Shown here piece after piece: positions 9,980-19,206 of a DNA stretch of 64,000 bases (positions are counted from its first letter, which is position 1; every line of letters begins with the position of its first letter). Both the position numbers and the translations under genes were made by a program. The stretch is from SAR324 cluster bacterium (GTDB lineage Bacteria; SAR324; XYD2-FULL-50-16): positions 1 through 64,000 of the forward strand of contig JANQGX010000028.1 in NCBI GenBank assembly GCA_028282885.1, written 5' to 3'. The notes under the pieces were generated by a model. That model had not been told where the DNA came from. It was given only the letters and a program-made list of their open reading frames with translations, and did no database searches.

Positions 9980-11064
9980 ATATACCCCTAACCAATCTAG
10001 GAAAACAGAAAGAACAGATCTGGGATGAACTCTGGCCCCTCTGGGAGAGAATCATCCAAAAAAGTCAATACATTAACGGCCCTGAAGTCAAACAATTTGA
10101 AGAGGAGTTTGCCACTTACAGCCGAATTCCTCATTCCGTGGCACTTAGCAACGGTACGGATGCCTTGGTGTTGGCTCTCAAGGGACTGGGAGTTCAGCAA
10201 AATGACCTTGTCATTACGGTTCCCAATACTTTTATCGCTACTACGGAAGCCATTTCGGTTATCGGAGCCAGACCCGTCTTTGTTGATGTGGATCCGGACA
10301 CCATGCTCATGGATCCCGATCAACTGCAGGCATGTATCGAAAGACTCCGGTCTGAAAACAAGCCCGTAACAGCGGTTGTCCCCGTTCACCTCTACGGACA
10401 GATGTGCGATATGGAGACTATATCCGATTTAGCAACCAGGGCAGGATTGAAGGTCATTGAAGATTCCGCCCAATGCCATGGAGCAGAGCACAAAGGAAAT
10501 CCTCCGGGATACTATGGCGATGCGGCAACCTTCAGTTTTTACCCTGGGAAAAACCTGGGCGCCTTTGGTGATGCGGGTGCTGTCCTGACCAAGGATGCCA
10601 AATTGGCGGAGTGGATTAAAATGGCTGCCAATCACGGAAGACAGGAAAAGTATACCCATGCCTTCGAAGGAACCAACAATCGCATGGATACCATCCAGGC
10701 TGCTGTCCTTTTGGTGAAGCTGCGCTACCTGGAGGAATGGACCAATAAACGGATCGAAAATGCCGCCTGTTATGAAACCCTGTTCAATGGCACAGAAGTG
10801 GGGACGCCCTGCTGTAAACCCTTTAACCGACATGTTTATCACCAGTATGTGGTTCGCTACCGGCAGAGGGATCAATGGAAGGAAAAACTCCAGGAAAAGG
10901 ATATAGCAGCCGGTATCCATTACCCACTCCCGCTTCACCTACAACCCGCCTATGCGTACTTGGGCTACGGCAAAGGTGATTTTCCGGTTTCAGAAAAAGC
11001 TGCGGATGAAATTCTCAGCATACCGGTTGATGATGAGATTCTAACCCAATCCGATCTTCCCTGA
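9976..11064 (+). CDS. DegT/DnrJ/EryC1 aminotransferase, WbpE-like
   Basis: 362 aa PLP-dependent sugar aminotransferase. The N-terminus (IPLTNLGKQKEQIWDEL), the SNGTDALVLAL phosphate-binding region near residue 60, DSAQCHGAEHKG near 165, and the PLP lysine in FSFYPGKNLGAFGDAG near 187 are all present. It would aminate the 3-keto group made by the WbpB-like enzyme. It ends at SIPVDDEILTQSDLP, roughly one helix earlier than usual for the family. The stop is followed in the same frame by the next gene's start, so readthrough would not restore the missing end. The short end is a small oddity, not evidence of inactivity. Confidence 0.88.
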   Translation: MNIPLTNLGKQKEQIWDELWPLWERIIQKSQYINGPEVKQFEEEFATYSRIPHSVALSNGTDALVLALKGLGVQQNDLVITVPNTFIATTEAISVIGARPVFVDVDPDTMLMDPDQLQACIERLRSENKPVTAVVPVHLYGQMCDMETISDLATRAGLKVIEDSAQCHGAEHKGNPPGYYGDAATFSFYPGKNLGAFGDAGAVLTKDAKLAEWIKMAANHGRQEKYTHAFEGTNNRMDTIQAAVLLVKLRYLEEWTNKRIENAACYETLFNGTEVGTPCCKPFNRHVYHQYVVRYRQRDQWKEKLQEKDIAAGIHYPLPLHLQPAYAYLGYGKGDFPVSEKAADEILSIPVDDEILTQSDLP

Positions 11065-11067
11065 GAG

Positions 11068-12003
11068 ATGATGAAAGACAAACTGATTTCCATTTTTATC
11101 CCGGCCAGAGATGAAGAGGGGAATATCCTGCCCCTGATGAAAAAACTGGACAATACCATCAGGGATAACAACCTGAAGGCAGAGGTTATCGTCGTCAATG
11201 ACGGCTCCCGGGATAAAACGGGTGATATTCTGGATGATTGTCTTAAAACCTATCCTTTTCTCAAGGTATTTCATCACAAAACCGGAAAAGGACTCAGCGC
11301 GGCCATGAATACCGGATTCAGCGAATGCAGCGGAGATTTTGTACTTTTCCTTCCCGGTGATTTGGAAAGTGATCCCGAAGAGGACATTCCGGTGTTGCTG
11401 GAAGGTCTGGACAAGGACTACGATGTCGTGCTTGGCTGGCGGGAAGGCCGGGCTGACGGCAAGAATGTTGCTTCCAAGATTTACAATGCCATTTCCGGAA
11501 AGCTGTTTGATGTTCACTTCCATGATATGAACTGGATCAAAGGATTCACCCGTGAGGCTGCGGAAGCCCTTGATCTGAGAAAGGACTGGCATCGTTTTAT
11601 CGTCCACATCCTTTATTCCAAGGGATTCAAAATCACAGAGGTGCGTACCAATTGGCACAGTAGACAATACGGCAAATCAAAGTTTAACTGGACCCGGATC
11701 CTGACCTCTTTCATCGACGTTTTTGTGGTTTGGCTGACTCTCAAGTTTTCCAAAAGTCCCATGAGAATTTTTGCCACCCTGGGGGCAATTCTGTTTGCCG
11801 CCGGCATGGCTATGGGAATCACCCTGCTGGTAATCTTTATTCTTTATGAGACCCAATATCGTCCGCTCTTTTTTATGTCCCTGATTCTTATTGTCACCGG
11901 TCTCCAGGTGCTTTTTTCCGGATTTATTGCGGAAATGCTGGTAGGCATGCAGATGAAAATAAAAAAGCTGGAAAAGAAACTGGATGCTCTTGAACGTGAG
12001 TGA
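11068..12003 (+). CDS. GT2 family glycosyltransferase with C-terminal membrane helices
   Basis: 311 aa. A GT-A domain occupies residues 1-220, with SIFIPARDEEGNI at the start, VVNDGSRDKTGD near 45 and the metal/nucleotide-binding LPGDLESDP near 95. Two hydrophobic helices follow at about 233-258 and 263-285, then a short coiled tail. This architecture is that of polyprenyl-phosphate sugar transferases (DPM1/ArnC type). Such an enzyme could provide the donor for the GT39 protein at 5213, but this link is inferred. It begins 3 nt after the aminotransferase stop, in the same operon. Confidence 0.85.
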   Translation: MMKDKLISIFIPARDEEGNILPLMKKLDNTIRDNNLKAEVIVVNDGSRDKTGDILDDCLKTYPFLKVFHHKTGKGLSAAMNTGFSECSGDFVLFLPGDLESDPEEDIPVLLEGLDKDYDVVLGWREGRADGKNVASKIYNAISGKLFDVHFHDMNWIKGFTREAAEALDLRKDWHRFIVHILYSKGFKITEVRTNWHSRQYGKSKFNWTRILTSFIDVFVVWLTLKFSKSPMRIFATLGAILFAAGMAMGITLLVIFILYETQYRPLFFMSLILIVTGLQVLFSGFIAEMLVGMQMKIKKLEKKLDALERE

Positions 12004-12043
12004 GAAACCAATCCTCTATCTGACCCCATAACCAGGACTCAAC

Positions 12044-13570
12044 GTGCAGTTTATTCTGGTCAATCCACAATCCTCCGTTCAAAAAAAAATCTCCCTGGCA
12101 ACTTCCTGCCTGTTTCATCAGCTTGGTTATTTCCATAATGAGGTTGAAACCCTGCCCGGGCCTCTTCAATCACTGCAGATTGCCTGCTATCCCTGTTCTG
12201 TAGAAGTTGCAGGTATCTGTTTCAAAGGCGACTTTGAAACCCAATTGGCAGTGATTGAAAACGGTTTGATAGAGATGAAGCCGGTTGAGGTCAGGTTTTC
12301 AATGGAACGATCCGGGGACACCCTGTTACTGGACACGAACCTGCTGGCCTGGATCTATACGGTCATATCCCACCGTGAAGAGCAATTAATCAACGATGAG
12401 GCCAGGGACAAGCACCAGCGAGTTCCCTTTGAAAACAGCCTTGCCAAAAGACAGGGCTGGACATCTTCTCCACAGCTTTCAGAACTGATACAAAAGGTCG
12501 ATGATGCGGTGCGACGGTATTGTATTGCCATGGGGAAACCTCTGCTTAGGAAGAAACCCTGGCCGGGAGACCATATCAAAGCAGCAATTATCTCCCACGA
12601 TGTGGACATTCTGGATAAATGGATTCTCTATGCGGGAAAGCTCTTTCTGGAAAACCTGGTAAAAGCCCAGTGGAAGGCTGGATACAGGGTTACCATCAGC
12701 ACGTTTAGCAACCTTTTCGAAAGAAGAAACCCGGTCACCGATATCCGCTGGATTCTGGAAACCGAGAAACAATATGGTTTTCGCTCAAGCTGGCACTTTC
12801 TTTGTGGAAAAGCGGACTTAGTGTCACTGCTGAAATCCGATATTACCTATTCTCAAAAAGAGATTCAAAAGTTGCTCCCCCTTCTTCAGGAATACCAGGC
12901 TGAAGTTGCCTTGCACAGCTCCTTTAAGACTCCCGACAACCCCGATCTGTTCAGGCAACAGACGGCCATCTTGAACGGGCTTTATCCAGGAAAAATAAAA
13001 GGGGTAAGAGCACACTTTCTCAGGTACAACAGCTTTGCCTATTTCCAAGCCGCAGTGGAGCAGGGATTAACCTGGGACAGCAGCAACGGTTTTGCGGAGA
13101 TGGCGGGATTCAGAACCGGGTTCACCGGGGCCTATCAACCGGTTATCAACGATGAGAGAACCGGGCTCTGGGAGTTCCCCCTGCACTGGATGGACAGGAG
13201 CTTCAGCAAATATCGCAACCTGACTCCCGACGAGATTCTGGCGGAATTCGAAGATCTGGTCTCCCACTTCAATCGTTTCGGGGGGGTGTTAACCCTTTTA
13301 TGGCACAACTTCTCCATATCCGATCTGGGATTTTTGGGGTACGAATCTCTTTATGGGAATATGCTGGAGGCTCTTGCCAAAAACAAGTTTTACAACGATA
13401 CACCGCAAAACCTGGTGTTCTGGCTGGATAAAAAGGAGAGCACTACTCTTGCGCATGAAGCCGATCAGTGGCTGGTCAGGTCGGGAGAGAAAAAAGTTGC
13501 GCTCCGGATTCCCGAAAATGGGACAGAAATTTGGGTGGACTGTGAAAATCTATCTGTTGAAAGCGTGTAA
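12044..13570 (+). CDS. Polysaccharide-deacetylase-like protein
   Basis: 508 aa. The middle of the chain resembles a NodB-type (CE4) deacetylase barrel: AAIISHDVDILDKW near residue 183 would supply the metal-binding Asp, and VALHSSFKTPDN near 287 and GVRAHFLRYN near 322 match later His/Arg positions. The N-terminal 160 residues match nothing I recognise. Similar long proteins occur in surface-polysaccharide operons. The start is a GTG 40 nt after the glycosyltransferase stop; no ATG start fits better. Substrate unknown; catalytic activity likely but unproven. Confidence 0.7.
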   Translation: MQFILVNPQSSVQKKISLATSCLFHQLGYFHNEVETLPGPLQSLQIACYPCSVEVAGICFKGDFETQLAVIENGLIEMKPVEVRFSMERSGDTLLLDTNLLAWIYTVISHREEQLINDEARDKHQRVPFENSLAKRQGWTSSPQLSELIQKVDDAVRRYCIAMGKPLLRKKPWPGDHIKAAIISHDVDILDKWILYAGKLFLENLVKAQWKAGYRVTISTFSNLFERRNPVTDIRWILETEKQYGFRSSWHFLCGKADLVSLLKSDITYSQKEIQKLLPLLQEYQAEVALHSSFKTPDNPDLFRQQTAILNGLYPGKIKGVRAHFLRYNSFAYFQAAVEQGLTWDSSNGFAEMAGFRTGFTGAYQPVINDERTGLWEFPLHWMDRSFSKYRNLTPDEILAEFEDLVSHFNRFGGVLTLLWHNFSISDLGFLGYESLYGNMLEALAKNKFYNDTPQNLVFWLDKKESTTLAHEADQWLVRSGEKKVALRIPENGTEIWVDCENLSVESV

Positions 13571-13578
13571 TGTGAGGA

Positions 13579-13610
13579 AAAGGGACACGTGTCGAATGAG
13601 GTGTCCCTTT
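13579..13610. terminator. Bidirectional terminator between convergent genes
   Basis: AAAGGGACAC (13579-13588) pairs perfectly with GTGTCCCTTT (13601-13610), with a 12-nt loop. A-run on one side and T-run on the other allow it to end both the glycan operon and the convergent outer-membrane gene. Confidence 0.75.
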
Positions 13611-13624
13611 AAGTTCGTTCCGGA

Positions 13625-14785
13625 TTAGAATCGATAGGAAGCGTAGAGACCCCATCCCTTGGGATAGAATTCTCTTTTGGTATCGTCGTCCTCATCGACC
13701 CTCTGGTAATCAATCGATACCAGGGTTATATTAATGCCTTCGGGCTGGATCCAACCCACGCCGATCAGGGTGACAATATCAAGCCTGTCCTTGTTAAAAT
13801 CCGATCCATCGCCATCCTCGATCTTCTTATAGTCATACCGCCGGTTTTCATAGCTGAGCATGATATTACTGTAGATCACTTCTGCCGCGGTGTAGATCTC
13901 ATCTTTCTTGCGTTGGTAATTTCGTAGCTTGCTGCCTTCAGCTTCCTGGTCCGACTCAGGCGTTGAAATCAGGGAGTATTCCGCACGGAACTGGGTATCA
14001 CCCGGCTCACCAAAAAGCACTCCGAGTCCCATATGGGTGTTGGTCCAGCTATTGTCAACGTAATCTGCTGATGGCTGTTCAGTAAATCTGCCTGTCAAAT
14101 CGACTTCGGTAGAACGCTCGAATTCCCCCTCTTTTTTGAAGCTTTCCATGCCGTAGGCCAGGTAGAACACATCAGCGATGCGGTATGAGGCCACCAGGGC
14201 AATTCCTGTTTCTGTCTCCTTGGTCTTCTCTTCCGACTCCAATAGAGTCGATCCAGCTAGTGTTCCTGTGATACCCAGGGTTTCCGTAAAGACATTCTGA
14301 CGATACCCCAAACCGAGTGAAAGCTCCTCCAAGGGTTTCCATGCAAAATAGATGCGCAGATCCTTGTCGGCCTGGTCAGCATCCGTGGTGATTGTGGCTC
14401 CGTAGGTTGTCTCCACATAAGACATATCGACGTCTTTCATCACCCCATTGCCATTATCCATATAGATTTCAAAACCGAAATCCTCGTTTTTCAAAACACC
14501 TGCCAAGGCAGGCATGGGTTGTGTATCTCCGTCGCCTTCCGCTGCGCCGTAGTACTTCACATCCCCTATTTTCTGCATTGAACCGGTATCATCTTCCTGT
14601 GAAACATCCCCTTCGGCAGTTCCGTAGACAAACGACACGGAACTGGCTACCCGCCAACCGGTTGCAGCCGGACTTTTTGCGTTAATGGCCGGATTCAGTT
14701 GTGCGGTTACGATCTGGGCATTTGCAGACAGGCAGAAGCCCGTGATCAGCAGTGCCGCTAATGTTAGACGTTTAATCATGTTCAC
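13625..14785 (-). CDS. Outer-membrane beta-barrel protein
   Basis: 386 aa. A clear Sec signal peptide (MNMIKRLTLAALLITGFCLSANAQ) precedes a chain of alternating polar/hydrophobic strands, and the protein ends in YRF, the terminal aromatic residue typical of BAM-inserted barrels. Acidic turns (SDQEAEG, EDGDGSD) look like extracellular loops. AAGGTG is well placed before the ATG. Function (porin, adhesin or other) cannot be told; no relative is recognised with certainty. Confidence 0.75.
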   Translation of the reverse strand: MNMIKRLTLAALLITGFCLSANAQIVTAQLNPAINAKSPAATGWRVASSVSFVYGTAEGDVSQEDDTGSMQKIGDVKYYGAAEGDGDTQPMPALAGVLKNEDFGFEIYMDNGNGVMKDVDMSYVETTYGATITTDADQADKDLRIYFAWKPLEELSLGLGYRQNVFTETLGITGTLAGSTLLESEEKTKETETGIALVASYRIADVFYLAYGMESFKKEGEFERSTEVDLTGRFTEQPSADYVDNSWTNTHMGLGVLFGEPGDTQFRAEYSLISTPESDQEAEGSKLRNYQRKKDEIYTAAEVIYSNIMLSYENRRYDYKKIEDGDGSDFNKDRLDIVTLIGVGWIQPEGINITLVSIDYQRVDEDDDTKREFYPKGWGLYASYRF

Positions 14786-15186
14786 CTTTTTAATCTGTTT
14801 GAGAATTAAAAAGGGAGTTGGTGTTGCTTTTCCCTTTTAGCAATGACGCCTTAAAAAATGCACAGAACATACCGTTTTAATCTGAAACGCCCTGGTGTTA
14901 GTGAAATTGGCTATCTAGAGGAATATCCTCCCGAGGGAATCCACTTTGCATGGTTTAAAGAAGGGATTCCGTGACATTGCTTTCGCCCCGTGTTCAAACA
15001 CGGTAACGCGATGTTTCCACTTGACAAACCTAGACAATTGATTTTCCATTAAGGCAATTTTAACCTGCTGTTATCCGTTCACTTTTAGCAGCAAATGACA
15101 GCTTATTAATAGACAGACTTCACAGGTAGCATCTCATATAGCTGGCTCACAAAAACTGAAAACAGTTCACATCCCACTGATCACCT
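14786..15186. other. Divergent intergenic region with palindrome
   Basis: 400 bp between two divergent envelope-protein genes. A 16-bp palindrome CCGTGTT-CA-AACACGG lies at 14988-15003, a possible operator. TTGACA at 15021-15026 could be a -35 box for the rightward gene, but no convincing -10 follows. Confidence 0.4.
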
Positions 15187-16110
15187 ATGAAACAGACTAC
15201 TAGTCATATCAATGCCAGGTTGGGAGTTCTTTTCCTGGTTCTGTTTGCTGCCTCTCTTATTTCGCCTCAACAGCTCAAGGCGCAAAAATATCCCCTGGAA
15301 CTCTACACCAGCCAAAGCGGGATGGCAAAACTGAAAGACCACGAAGGTTCCATGTCCATCAAGAACGAACATGCCTCCCTGGTGATCCCGTTGCTCCCCT
15401 TCGATACATTTAGTCTCTATTTCTATCTAAAAGAGGATCAGAAGACTTTCGAATACGATGACGAGTTTACGGAGTTCACGCTTGAGGAGAACAATCAAAC
15501 CTATCAAGTGGAGGATCTGCCGGAAAAGCTAATTCTTTCGACCCGGGGTGTGATGGCGTTCCTGGCGCTCGGGGAGTCGGGGATTTTGTTTAGAAGGGAT
15601 CAATACCTCGCCACCGATTATGAAGAAGTGAATGAAGAGGATCAGGCTTTTGTGAACCAGGTTATGCTCTACCTGGACAGGAAGGCTGATACCCGCTGGT
15701 CATTCGGTGCGGTCCAAATAGGAGGTATCGCAACAGATAGCTATTGGCCCTTGGTGGGCTTTAAACACCGATCCGGAGATCTCATCATCGATCTTGTTTT
15801 TCCATCTTATGGTTACCTCTTCTACAGACTATCCGACCTGTTCTACGTGATCTTTGAGGAATCCGTAGAATCGGAAAGTTATCGCCTGACGGAGGAAGCG
15901 CCCTGGAACAACGGAATCTATTCCACCCTCAACCTGACCTCCCGCGTAGAACTGGGTATTACCCCTTTTGCCGATCTGGAAATCGGGATCAGCTATGGAT
16001 TGAATGCTTACAGGCAAGTAGTGATCTCTGATGAGGACGATAACGAACTGGGGAACCTGAATCTCAGGGACGCGCCGGTCTGGAGTGTACAACTGCAGTG
16101 GCGGATTTAA
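15187..16110 (+). CDS. Secreted or outer-membrane protein of unknown function
   Basis: 307 aa. The N-terminal 33 residues form a signal peptide ending LKAQ. The rest is rich in amphipathic strands (SLYFYLKEDQ, RVELGITPFADLEIGISYG) and ends WSVQLQWRI, compatible with a small outer-membrane barrel. It is divergently arranged with the barrel protein at 13625. Not assigned to a family. Confidence 0.6.
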   Translation: MKQTTSHINARLGVLFLVLFAASLISPQQLKAQKYPLELYTSQSGMAKLKDHEGSMSIKNEHASLVIPLLPFDTFSLYFYLKEDQKTFEYDDEFTEFTLEENNQTYQVEDLPEKLILSTRGVMAFLALGESGILFRRDQYLATDYEEVNEEDQAFVNQVMLYLDRKADTRWSFGAVQIGGIATDSYWPLVGFKHRSGDLIIDLVFPSYGYLFYRLSDLFYVIFEESVESESYRLTEEAPWNNGIYSTLNLTSRVELGITPFADLEIGISYGLNAYRQVVISDEDDNELGNLNLRDAPVWSVQLQWRI

Positions 16111-16152
16111 ATACCCTTATTAGTAGTGAAATCCTATTGTTCGAACTCCGCA

Positions 16153-16818
16153 CTAATATCCAAACGGCGGAAAAGGAAAGAACTCAATGGTTATTAGTGG
16201 ATCATCGGCATTGATGTGATATTCCAGTTCAAACCTGACTGAGGGAAAGGTGTTCGCTAGAATTTGCAATGCGGCTACCGGAGGAGTCCAGGCGGTTTCG
16301 AAGGTAACTCTTAAAGAGTCGGTTGCAAAGGAGTCCTCATCTACGGCAATGATATCCTCAACCGTTCCCCAGGATTTCAGTCTCCAGTCGTAATGAGAGA
16401 AACACTTCTCCTTCTGATAATTGGCAACGGCCTTTTCCAGGATATCCGCCGCACTTTCCCCTTCCGGAAGTAAGGGATCCCGTATTCCCATGTTATCAGC
16501 TTCTGTTGCCGCAATTCTGGCTGTTTTAATCGCTTCCCGAATTGCCGATTCCGAATGTCCGCATTTGACTCCGTAAAAAACATTGGACTCAGCCAGAGCC
16601 ATGGTTTCTTCATCCAGGTTGGGAAGTGGGGAATTCATTATTGAGAGGAGTCTTACCGGTTCGATCAGAGGAAGGAACAGGCCTTCCGGCATCGGTTTGA
16701 TAGAGTTTAAGGAGAATAGTGCCGGAGAGTGATCACTCTCGCGAGTCGATCTAAAATGGTTCAGAATTGTTTTGGAATTGGTTCGAAATCGCAGGTGGTT
16801 GAGTATTGTCTGAGTCAT
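16153..16818 (-). CDS. Hypothetical protein with YubB/Api92-like ferredoxin-fold C-terminus
   Basis: 221 aa, cytoplasmic. The C-terminal stretch WGTVEDI...VTFETAWTPPVAALQILANTFPSVRFELEY resembles the ferredoxin-like domain of the YubB/Api92 (DUF1281) family, in which W-GT and TAW-PP are conserved. That family is common on plasmids and phages, though nothing else mobile is seen here. The start is uncertain; internal Met codons exist and no strong ribosome site was found. Function unknown. Confidence 0.5.
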   Translation of the reverse strand: MTQTILNHLRFRTNSKTILNHFRSTRESDHSPALFSLNSIKPMPEGLFLPLIEPVRLLSIMNSPLPNLDEETMALAESNVFYGVKCGHSESAIREAIKTARIAATEADNMGIRDPLLPEGESAADILEKAVANYQKEKCFSHYDWRLKSWGTVEDIIAVDEDSFATDSLRVTFETAWTPPVAALQILANTFPSVRFELEYHINADDPLITIEFFPFPPFGY

Positions 16819-17052
16819 GGGTTCTTCCGATTCTTGATGTCATCAATCCGGGGAGAAGCTACCAACTTTTTCTTTTCCGATTGCTCTTTGCCGGGGAGAA
16901 AAGGTTAAAACTACGCATTCCTCCGGCATTTTTGCAGAAAGCCTCCGAAAATGAAGTCTCCGTAGAGAATTTTTTTCTGTTTACTAAATGATAGGAAATC
17001 CTCAAAACCGCGTCAACTTGGCAACGAATCAGGATAGCGTGCAAGGGAAGGT

Positions 17053-19167
17053 TCATGGTCTCTGCAGGCTGATCTTAATTTTTCTATTTCTCAACTCCTT
17101 TTGGGGATAATGGAGCAGATAAAGCCACCGGCCGAAAGGATCTTTCAGGCTGACGGTTCTGAGAGATGAGTCCAAAACCGTATATCTTTTGCCGGTTTGA
17201 TCTGCCCCGATATCAGGAAAGGGCAACCGGAAGAAATAAAAGGTGTTGATTCGTCTCACTGAGTCCGGTTTGTTTGAAACCCGGGTAACAATTCCTGCTG
17301 TTTCGGACCTTGGAAAATGGCGGATGGTAAAATCCTGATTGCTGATCTTGGGATAAGTGCAATAGGGAGTTGAAATCTCAACTCGATTTCCGGAGACAAT
17401 TTTTGCCGTAACGGGTTTTTTGGCCGGCCCGGGCAGTTTGCTCCCAAACAGCCTGGATTCAGGGTCCCCCATCAATCTGAAGGTGAGGGCCGACCTGAGG
17501 GTTTTATCCTGTTCCTTGTGCCCCCTGGCCTCTTTCAGCTTGACAATACCCAGGGAGTAGTTCTTGGCGTCCCTCAGTGCCTCACCGTTATTTGTTCTAT
17601 CGTAAAGCAGGGTGTCCAGAAAAGCTTTGATGAAAGCACTTCCCGAAGCACTGTGGAGTTTTGAACAGCTTCCGATCATTCCACTTACGCCGCTGTCCAG
17701 CAAAATCTCATGACTTTTCAGGGATTCACAACTCTGTAGCACGAGAAAGGGGAAATGCTCGAAATAGGGTACGGTATAATGATCTTGATCGGTGTCGGGA
17801 GCATCTCCTTTGCTGATCATGGTAAACTCCTCTATATGCCCCTCGTAAATAATAAGATCAGACCGGAGTGCAGTCTCCCAGATCGACCGGTTTTGGGGAG
17901 AAATGCCATAAAATTCATGTCCGTTCAGCCGAAAGTTTCGCAGCTCCTTGACAGTGGCTCTGCTGATGGATTCCGCCAGCATCAGCTTTTTCCTTCTTTC
18001 ACTGGCAAGGTTTGCAATCATAGTAAACCGCGGGCTCTGCAGGGAAAGCTTTTTGTTCAGAATGGCCAAGCGAGTATAATAGAGGGAAAGACAGTCGATT
18101 TTATGAAAGGGCAGGCGTCCAACACCAAAAGGAATGGCTTCTCCCTCATCCGGATTCGAAAAAGGTTCCAGCTCCATTTCCTTCTTGTAAATTTGTTCCT
18201 GAAGCTTTTGATCGGCCGTGATGGTACGGATCATATCATAATCGCCCAGGAGGGTGATGGTGTTGGGCTGGATTCCATGCTCTGAAATAAACATCCGGGT
18301 TGTCTTTTCCGCAACCCTACCCGAGTTGGAATTCAAAAGCACCAGGGGGGCATTTCTCAGCAGGCTGATATAAGATGCATAGAATACGGGATTAGCATCA
18401 AGGTGCTGTCCTGACTGATCTCCCGGATCAGGGTTGGCTACAATCAGGTTGCCGATAACGTCCGGCCCTATCTTTGTAACCAGATAACGATCTACCAGGT
18501 CTGCCGTGAGAGGGACCAGGGGAACATTTAACATTCGGAGTTTTTTCTCAGAACCGGGACTGCCAATCAGATACAGTTTTTCAGGCCTGATCTCCCTTCC
18601 AAGGCTTTTCACCTGTGCTGTGTTGATGGTATTTCGCACCGGAACCAGGGGGATGGAAAAATGAGCCGAGAACAGGGCAGCACGGATAAAATCAGCAGGA
18701 TCCGACATGGAGGTCAATACGATCGGGGGCGATTCTCCGGCATGAGCCCGCAACAAATCCAGGGCAACTTCAAACGGTTGGTCGGCTGGTTTGAAGAAGA
18801 CCAGCTTGCTGAATTCCACGCGATAAGTTCTCTCCAGGGTCTCGGGATCTATTAAAGACAGAAACGGGAGCTCTTCATGGTCTGATAAGTATCTCTGAAA
18901 ATTCGCAGCAAAGGTATCGGGTAATACCAGCATGGCAGGCAGTTTGTTATCCCTGGTATCCCGCTGCAGATAGGGCAGCAGCAAAGGAACCAACCAGGAC
19001 TTTGCCTTGGGAATCAGAATGGTACCGGGATGATCAATCCGCTTGATTGTCGCGGGTTTAATCAGGGATATTTCCGAAACGGCCTGAAGCGAACCGGAGA
19101 GCAGAATGGTCAACAAGAAAATCAGAACGATTCTTGTTGTCCGGAAAGCATCTTGGTTCACTTGCAT
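17053..19167 (-). CDS. Secreted caspase-fold (clan CD) peptidase candidate with CWB2-like repeats
   Basis: 704 aa. A signal peptide (residues 1-29) is followed by a region with two repeats resembling cell-wall-binding-2/ArcB-like Rossmann units: DPADFIRAALFSAHFSIPLV...EKLYLIG and ASYISLLRNAPLVLLNSNSG...NTITLLGD. The C-terminal half has IIYEGHIEEF and, about 45 residues later, FLVLQSCESLKSHEILLDSG, placing a His and a Cys as in gingipain-like and caspase-like peptidases. GVSGMIGSCSKLHSASGSAF then follows. This suggests a periplasmic or surface cysteine peptidase, or an inactive relative. It starts about 40 nt from the neighbouring activator gene's end, on the same strand. The assignment rests on motifs only. 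Confidence 0.6.
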   Translation of the reverse strand: MQVNQDAFRTTRIVLIFLLTILLSGSLQAVSEISLIKPATIKRIDHPGTILIPKAKSWLVPLLLPYLQRDTRDNKLPAMLVLPDTFAANFQRYLSDHEELPFLSLIDPETLERTYRVEFSKLVFFKPADQPFEVALDLLRAHAGESPPIVLTSMSDPADFIRAALFSAHFSIPLVPVRNTINTAQVKSLGREIRPEKLYLIGSPGSEKKLRMLNVPLVPLTADLVDRYLVTKIGPDVIGNLIVANPDPGDQSGQHLDANPVFYASYISLLRNAPLVLLNSNSGRVAEKTTRMFISEHGIQPNTITLLGDYDMIRTITADQKLQEQIYKKEMELEPFSNPDEGEAIPFGVGRLPFHKIDCLSLYYTRLAILNKKLSLQSPRFTMIANLASERRKKLMLAESISRATVKELRNFRLNGHEFYGISPQNRSIWETALRSDLIIYEGHIEEFTMISKGDAPDTDQDHYTVPYFEHFPFLVLQSCESLKSHEILLDSGVSGMIGSCSKLHSASGSAFIKAFLDTLLYDRTNNGEALRDAKNYSLGIVKLKEARGHKEQDKTLRSALTFRLMGDPESRLFGSKLPGPAKKPVTAKIVSGNRVEISTPYCTYPKISNQDFTIRHFPRSETAGIVTRVSNKPDSVRRINTFYFFRLPFPDIGADQTGKRYTVLDSSLRTVSLKDPFGRWLYLLHYPQKELRNRKIKISLQRP

Positions 19168-19206
19168 AAGGGCTCTGTTTTACGGTTATCAGTGTTGGGA
19201 GTTGAA

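Noticed and set aside
11062..11070. Third selenocysteine at the end of the aminotransferase
   Set aside because: The TGA is followed almost at once by the ATG of the glycosyltransferase gene in the same frame. No family sequence continues after it.
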